DNA of 64,000 nucleotides, from assembly GCF_039649665.1 (NCBI RefSeq), contig NZ_JBDJAW010000005.1:230211-294210 (forward strand), in the 5' to 3' direction. Below are positions 62,062 through 64,000 of this stretch, one piece after another. This DNA comes from Microbispora sp. ZYX-F-249 (lineage in GTDB: Bacteria; Actinomycetota; Actinomycetes; Streptosporangiales; Streptosporangiaceae). Position 1 is the stretch's first letter. Every line of letters begins with the position of its first letter. A model generated the notes under the pieces. The model did not search any database and was not told where the DNA came from. It worked only from the letters and a program-made list of their open reading frames with translations. The position numbers and the translations under genes are program-made.

Positions 62062-62997
62062 TCAGGCGGCCAGTTTGAGGCCGAGCGCGGTGAGGTTGCG
62101 GCGGGTCCAGTCGAGCTCGTCGGCGAGCTTCGCCACCAGGGCGGCCGGCCCCTTCGTCTTGGGGGCGGTCCCGTCGTGGGCCTCCACCTCGATGTGCGCG
62201 GTGCCGTTCACCGCCCCGGACAGGATCGCGGTGAGCGTGTCGGCGATCACCGGCTGCGTGCTGGGGATCTCCTGGCTGTGGTTGTGCACGTGGTTGAGCT
62301 TGACCACGGGAGCCCCGGCGAGGGCCAGCCCGCGCAGCGCCGCGTCCGGCTCCCCCGCCCCGCAGGACAGGTGGCAGGCGTCGAGGCAGACGCCGAGGTG
62401 ATCGGAGTCGATGTCGCAGACCCGCTCCAGGGCCTGCTCGGTGGTCTCCAGGACGCAGCCGGGCCACGGCTCGAAGCCGACCCTGATCGTCTTTCCGGTG
62501 ACGCTGTAGAGGCCGCGAAGCTCACGCGACAGCCGGTCGAGCCGGCGGGAGGCGATGGAGTGCAGGTCGGCGGGCCAGTCGCGGCGCCAGCCGATCGGGA
62601 TGGTGGAGATGCTGCCCGACTGGACGTCGTCCGGCAGCAGGAACGCGAGGATCTTCGCCAGCGCCATGGTGTAGCGGTAGCGCTCGGGCTTGGCCCAGTC
62701 GGGTCCCGGGACCTCCTGGTTGCGCCCGCCGGTGCCGTTCAGGCTCACACACTCCAGGCCGCGCTCCTCCAGCGACCGGCGCAGCCGTACGAGCTCGATG
62801 CGGTCGGCGATGAGGTGGTCCGCCACCGCGGGGGCGAGCCACAGGCCGATTCCCAGCCGGTCGACTCCCAGCTTCCTGCGCACCGGCACGGCGTAGCGCG
62901 TGAGGTGGGCGATCAGGTTCTCCAGATCCTCGGCGGGATGTACGCCCGCGTTGTAGGCCAGGTGAACCAGCGTCCCGTCGTCGTGCAACAGGCGCAT
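62062..62997 (-). CDS. EboE-like sugar isomerase-type TIM barrel
   Basis: This 311-residue protein has LAYNAGVHPAEDLENLIAHL, the LGVDRLGIGLWLAP segment, ECVSLNGTGG, GFEPWPGCVLE, GVCLDACHLSC and VVKLNHVHNHSQ. These match EboE-type metabolite-traffic proteins, relatives of xylose isomerase. The other ebo genes are not here. ATG 62997 follows TTGGAGG; the longer N-terminus to 63195 is a shadow extension. It is convergent with mutY, 10 bases apart. Confidence 0.75.
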   Translation of the reverse strand: MRLLHDDGTLVHLAYNAGVHPAEDLENLIAHLTRYAVPVRRKLGVDRLGIGLWLAPAVADHLIADRIELVRLRRSLEERGLECVSLNGTGGRNQEVPGPDWAKPERYRYTMALAKILAFLLPDDVQSGSISTIPIGWRRDWPADLHSIASRRLDRLSRELRGLYSVTGKTIRVGFEPWPGCVLETTEQALERVCDIDSDHLGVCLDACHLSCGAGEPDAALRGLALAGAPVVKLNHVHNHSQEIPSTQPVIADTLTAILSGAVNGTAHIEVEAHDGTAPKTKGPAALVAKLADELDWTRRNLTALGLKLAA

Positions 62998-63372
62998 CAG
63001 CTGCCTCCAAGGCTTGTGCCCTTTTCCGGACCGCCATTTCGCCCACAGGGCGTGTCCCGACCGCACGGGACTCCGGTCCTCCTGCCACCGGGATCTCGCC
63101 CGGGTGGACCGAGCTTCCCCCGTGCGCCCGGTCCGCCGCGTCCGCCCCGCAGTGGATTGTCCGGTACGCCGCGGGGATGACATGGCTGTCCCCACGCGCT
63201 CGCGGCATGCCGGACGCGCGGCTGACTCTACACAGTGTAGTACTACGTTTGGTGGCGTGATACCGGTTCTCGCTTTTCGCGACCCGGCGATCGCACACGG
63301 TAGGCCGGGAAAACGCCCGAGGGGCGCCCCTTGCGGAGCGCCCCTCGGGTGGAACGGGTTATCGCGGACCGA
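62998..63372. other. 375-base region between the EboE-like gene and clpC
   Basis: No gene is supported. It holds two overlapping palindromes, CTACAC-A-GTGTAG (63228-63240) and GTAGTACTAC (63237-63246). On the minus strand these carry TACACT and TAGAGT, possible -10 boxes for the EboE-like gene with a leader of about 220 bases. The clpC terminator is at 63316-63349. Confidence 0.5.
63316..63349 (-). terminator. Intrinsic terminator of clpC
   Basis: CCCGAGGGGCGC (63316-63327) and GCGCCCCTCGGG (63338-63349) form a perfect 12-bp stem. On the minus strand it is followed by CGTTTTCC, a canonical U-tract, 24 bases after the clpC stop. Confidence 0.85.
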
Positions 63373-64000
63373 TCAGTGCTGGATCGCCTCCGCGATCGAG
63401 GCCGCCGAGTCCGGGACCGACGGGCTCTTCGCCTCGCCGGCGAAGGTGAACTTGGCGGCGTCGCCTTCGCCCTCGATGTCGATCTTGACGACCTGGCCGG
63501 GCCGCAGCTCGCCGTAGAGGATCTTCTCCGACAGCGTGTCCTCCAGCTCGCGCTGGATGGTGCGGCGCAGCGGACGGGCGCCCATGACCGGGTCGTACCC
63601 GCGGTCGGCCAGCAGCTGCTTGGCGGCCGGGGTCAGCTCCAGGCCCATGTCGCGGTCCTTGAGGCGCTCGGCCACCTGGGCGAGCATCAGGTCCACGATC
63701 TGGATGATCTCCTTGGGCGTCAGCTGGTGGAAGACCACGATGTCGTCGACGCGGTTGAGGAACTCGGGCCGGAAGTGCTGCTTGAGCTCCTCCTGCACCT
63801 TGGCCTTCATCCGGTCGTAGTTCGACTCGGTGTCGTTGGAGCGGGCGAATCCGACCCCGATCCCCTTGGAGATGTCGCGGGTGCCGAGGTTGGTCGTCAT
63901 GATGATGACGGTGTTCTTGAAGTCCACCACGCGGCCCTGGGCGTCGGTCAGCCGACCGTCCTCCAGGATCTGCAGCAGCGAGTTGAAGATGTCGGGGTGG
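63373..64000 (-). CDS. clpC: ClpC AAA+ unfoldase, C-terminal part (5' end outside the window)
   Basis: The frame runs to the window edge; about 208 residues are visible. They start within the second AAA+ domain (HPDIFNSLLQILEDGRLTDA), continue through FKNTVIIMTTNLG (sensor 1) and HFRPEFLNRVDDIVVFHQL (arginine finger) and end in the small domain (GARPLRRTIQRELEDTLSEK). A short acidic tail follows. ClpC unfolds substrates for ClpP. It is an essential core gene in many actinobacteria. Confidence 0.96.
   Translation of the reverse strand, partial: HPDIFNSLLQILEDGRLTDAQGRVVDFKNTVIIMTTNLGTRDISKGIGVGFARSNDTESNYDRMKAKVQEELKQHFRPEFLNRVDDIVVFHQLTPKEIIQIVDLMLAQVAERLKDRDMGLELTPAAKQLLADRGYDPVMGARPLRRTIQRELEDTLSEKILYGELRPGQVVKIDIEGEGDAAKFTFAGEAKSPSVPDSAASIAEAIQH

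Noticed and set aside
62998..63195. N-terminal extension of the EboE-like gene
   Set aside because: Arg/Ser/Thr-rich and unlike the family; TTGGAGG precedes the ATG at 62997.

Overview
The window is about 70% GC or higher. Its genes start with ATG or GTG, overlap as GTGA/ATGA, and often carry TAnnnT -10 boxes only 6-7 bases from the start codon. Together with mycothiol-, F420- and DivIVA-type proteins and a radA-disA-mutY-clpC neighbourhood, this points to a filamentous actinomycete, possibly of the Streptosporangiales. I see no rRNA, tRNA, CRISPR array, transposase or phage gene.

Layout. 1-1709: end of a NarL-type sensor kinase and its response regulator. 1730-2647: an aldo/keto-reductase fold that has lost its catalytic residues. 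2831-18076: fourteen consecutive minus-strand genes forming a candidate biosynthetic locus. In transcription order these are papB, papA and papC homologues (4-amino-4-deoxychorismate to 4-aminophenylpyruvate chemistry), an ANL-family adenylating enzyme, a DAHP synthase, nitrate reductase, its flavoprotein partner, a NarK transporter, a 31-residue peptide with a strong ribosome binding site, an ATP-grasp ligase, an MFS exporter and a cupin. A second ATP-grasp ligase (18372-19706) diverges from papB across an operator-like region. 19800-23833: a secreted beta-helix protein with two discoidin domains and a ROK regulator. 23938-28523: an operon of a large FAD enzyme, a fumarase/aspartase-superfamily lyase and a nitronate monooxygenase, divergent from a LysR regulator. 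The first two resemble the CreE/CreD pair that makes nitrite from aspartate.

How it may work together. The left half brings together an aromatic-amine pathway, up to two nitrite sources (nitrate reductase and the CreE/CreD-like pair), an ANL enzyme of the superfamily that includes ATP-dependent diazotases, two amino-acid ligases and an exporter. The cupin/ATP-grasp/MFS trio also recalls bacilysin bacB/bacD/bacE, so an amino-cyclohexadienyl (amiclenomycin-like) dipeptide is an alternative product to a diazo or N-N compound. No single reading is proven.

29-55 kb is mixed accessory and core sequence: a DsbA-fold nitroreductase-like protein, kynureninase with a divergent GntR regulator, a DivIVA-like coiled coil, gamma-carbonic anhydrase, a GT-C mannosyltransferase, CsoR, a PP2C/STAS pair, a MoxR-VWA metallopeptidase pair, a GT4 glycosyltransferase, a membrane Fe-S oxidoreductase and several small regulator operons. 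56-64 kb is conserved core: radA, disA, a PPOX pseudogene, mutY, an EboE-like TIM barrel and the 3' end of clpC.

A recurring oddity is short tandem repeats that start at a stop codon and run into the 3' flank. They are clear at four minus-strand genes and possible at a fifth.
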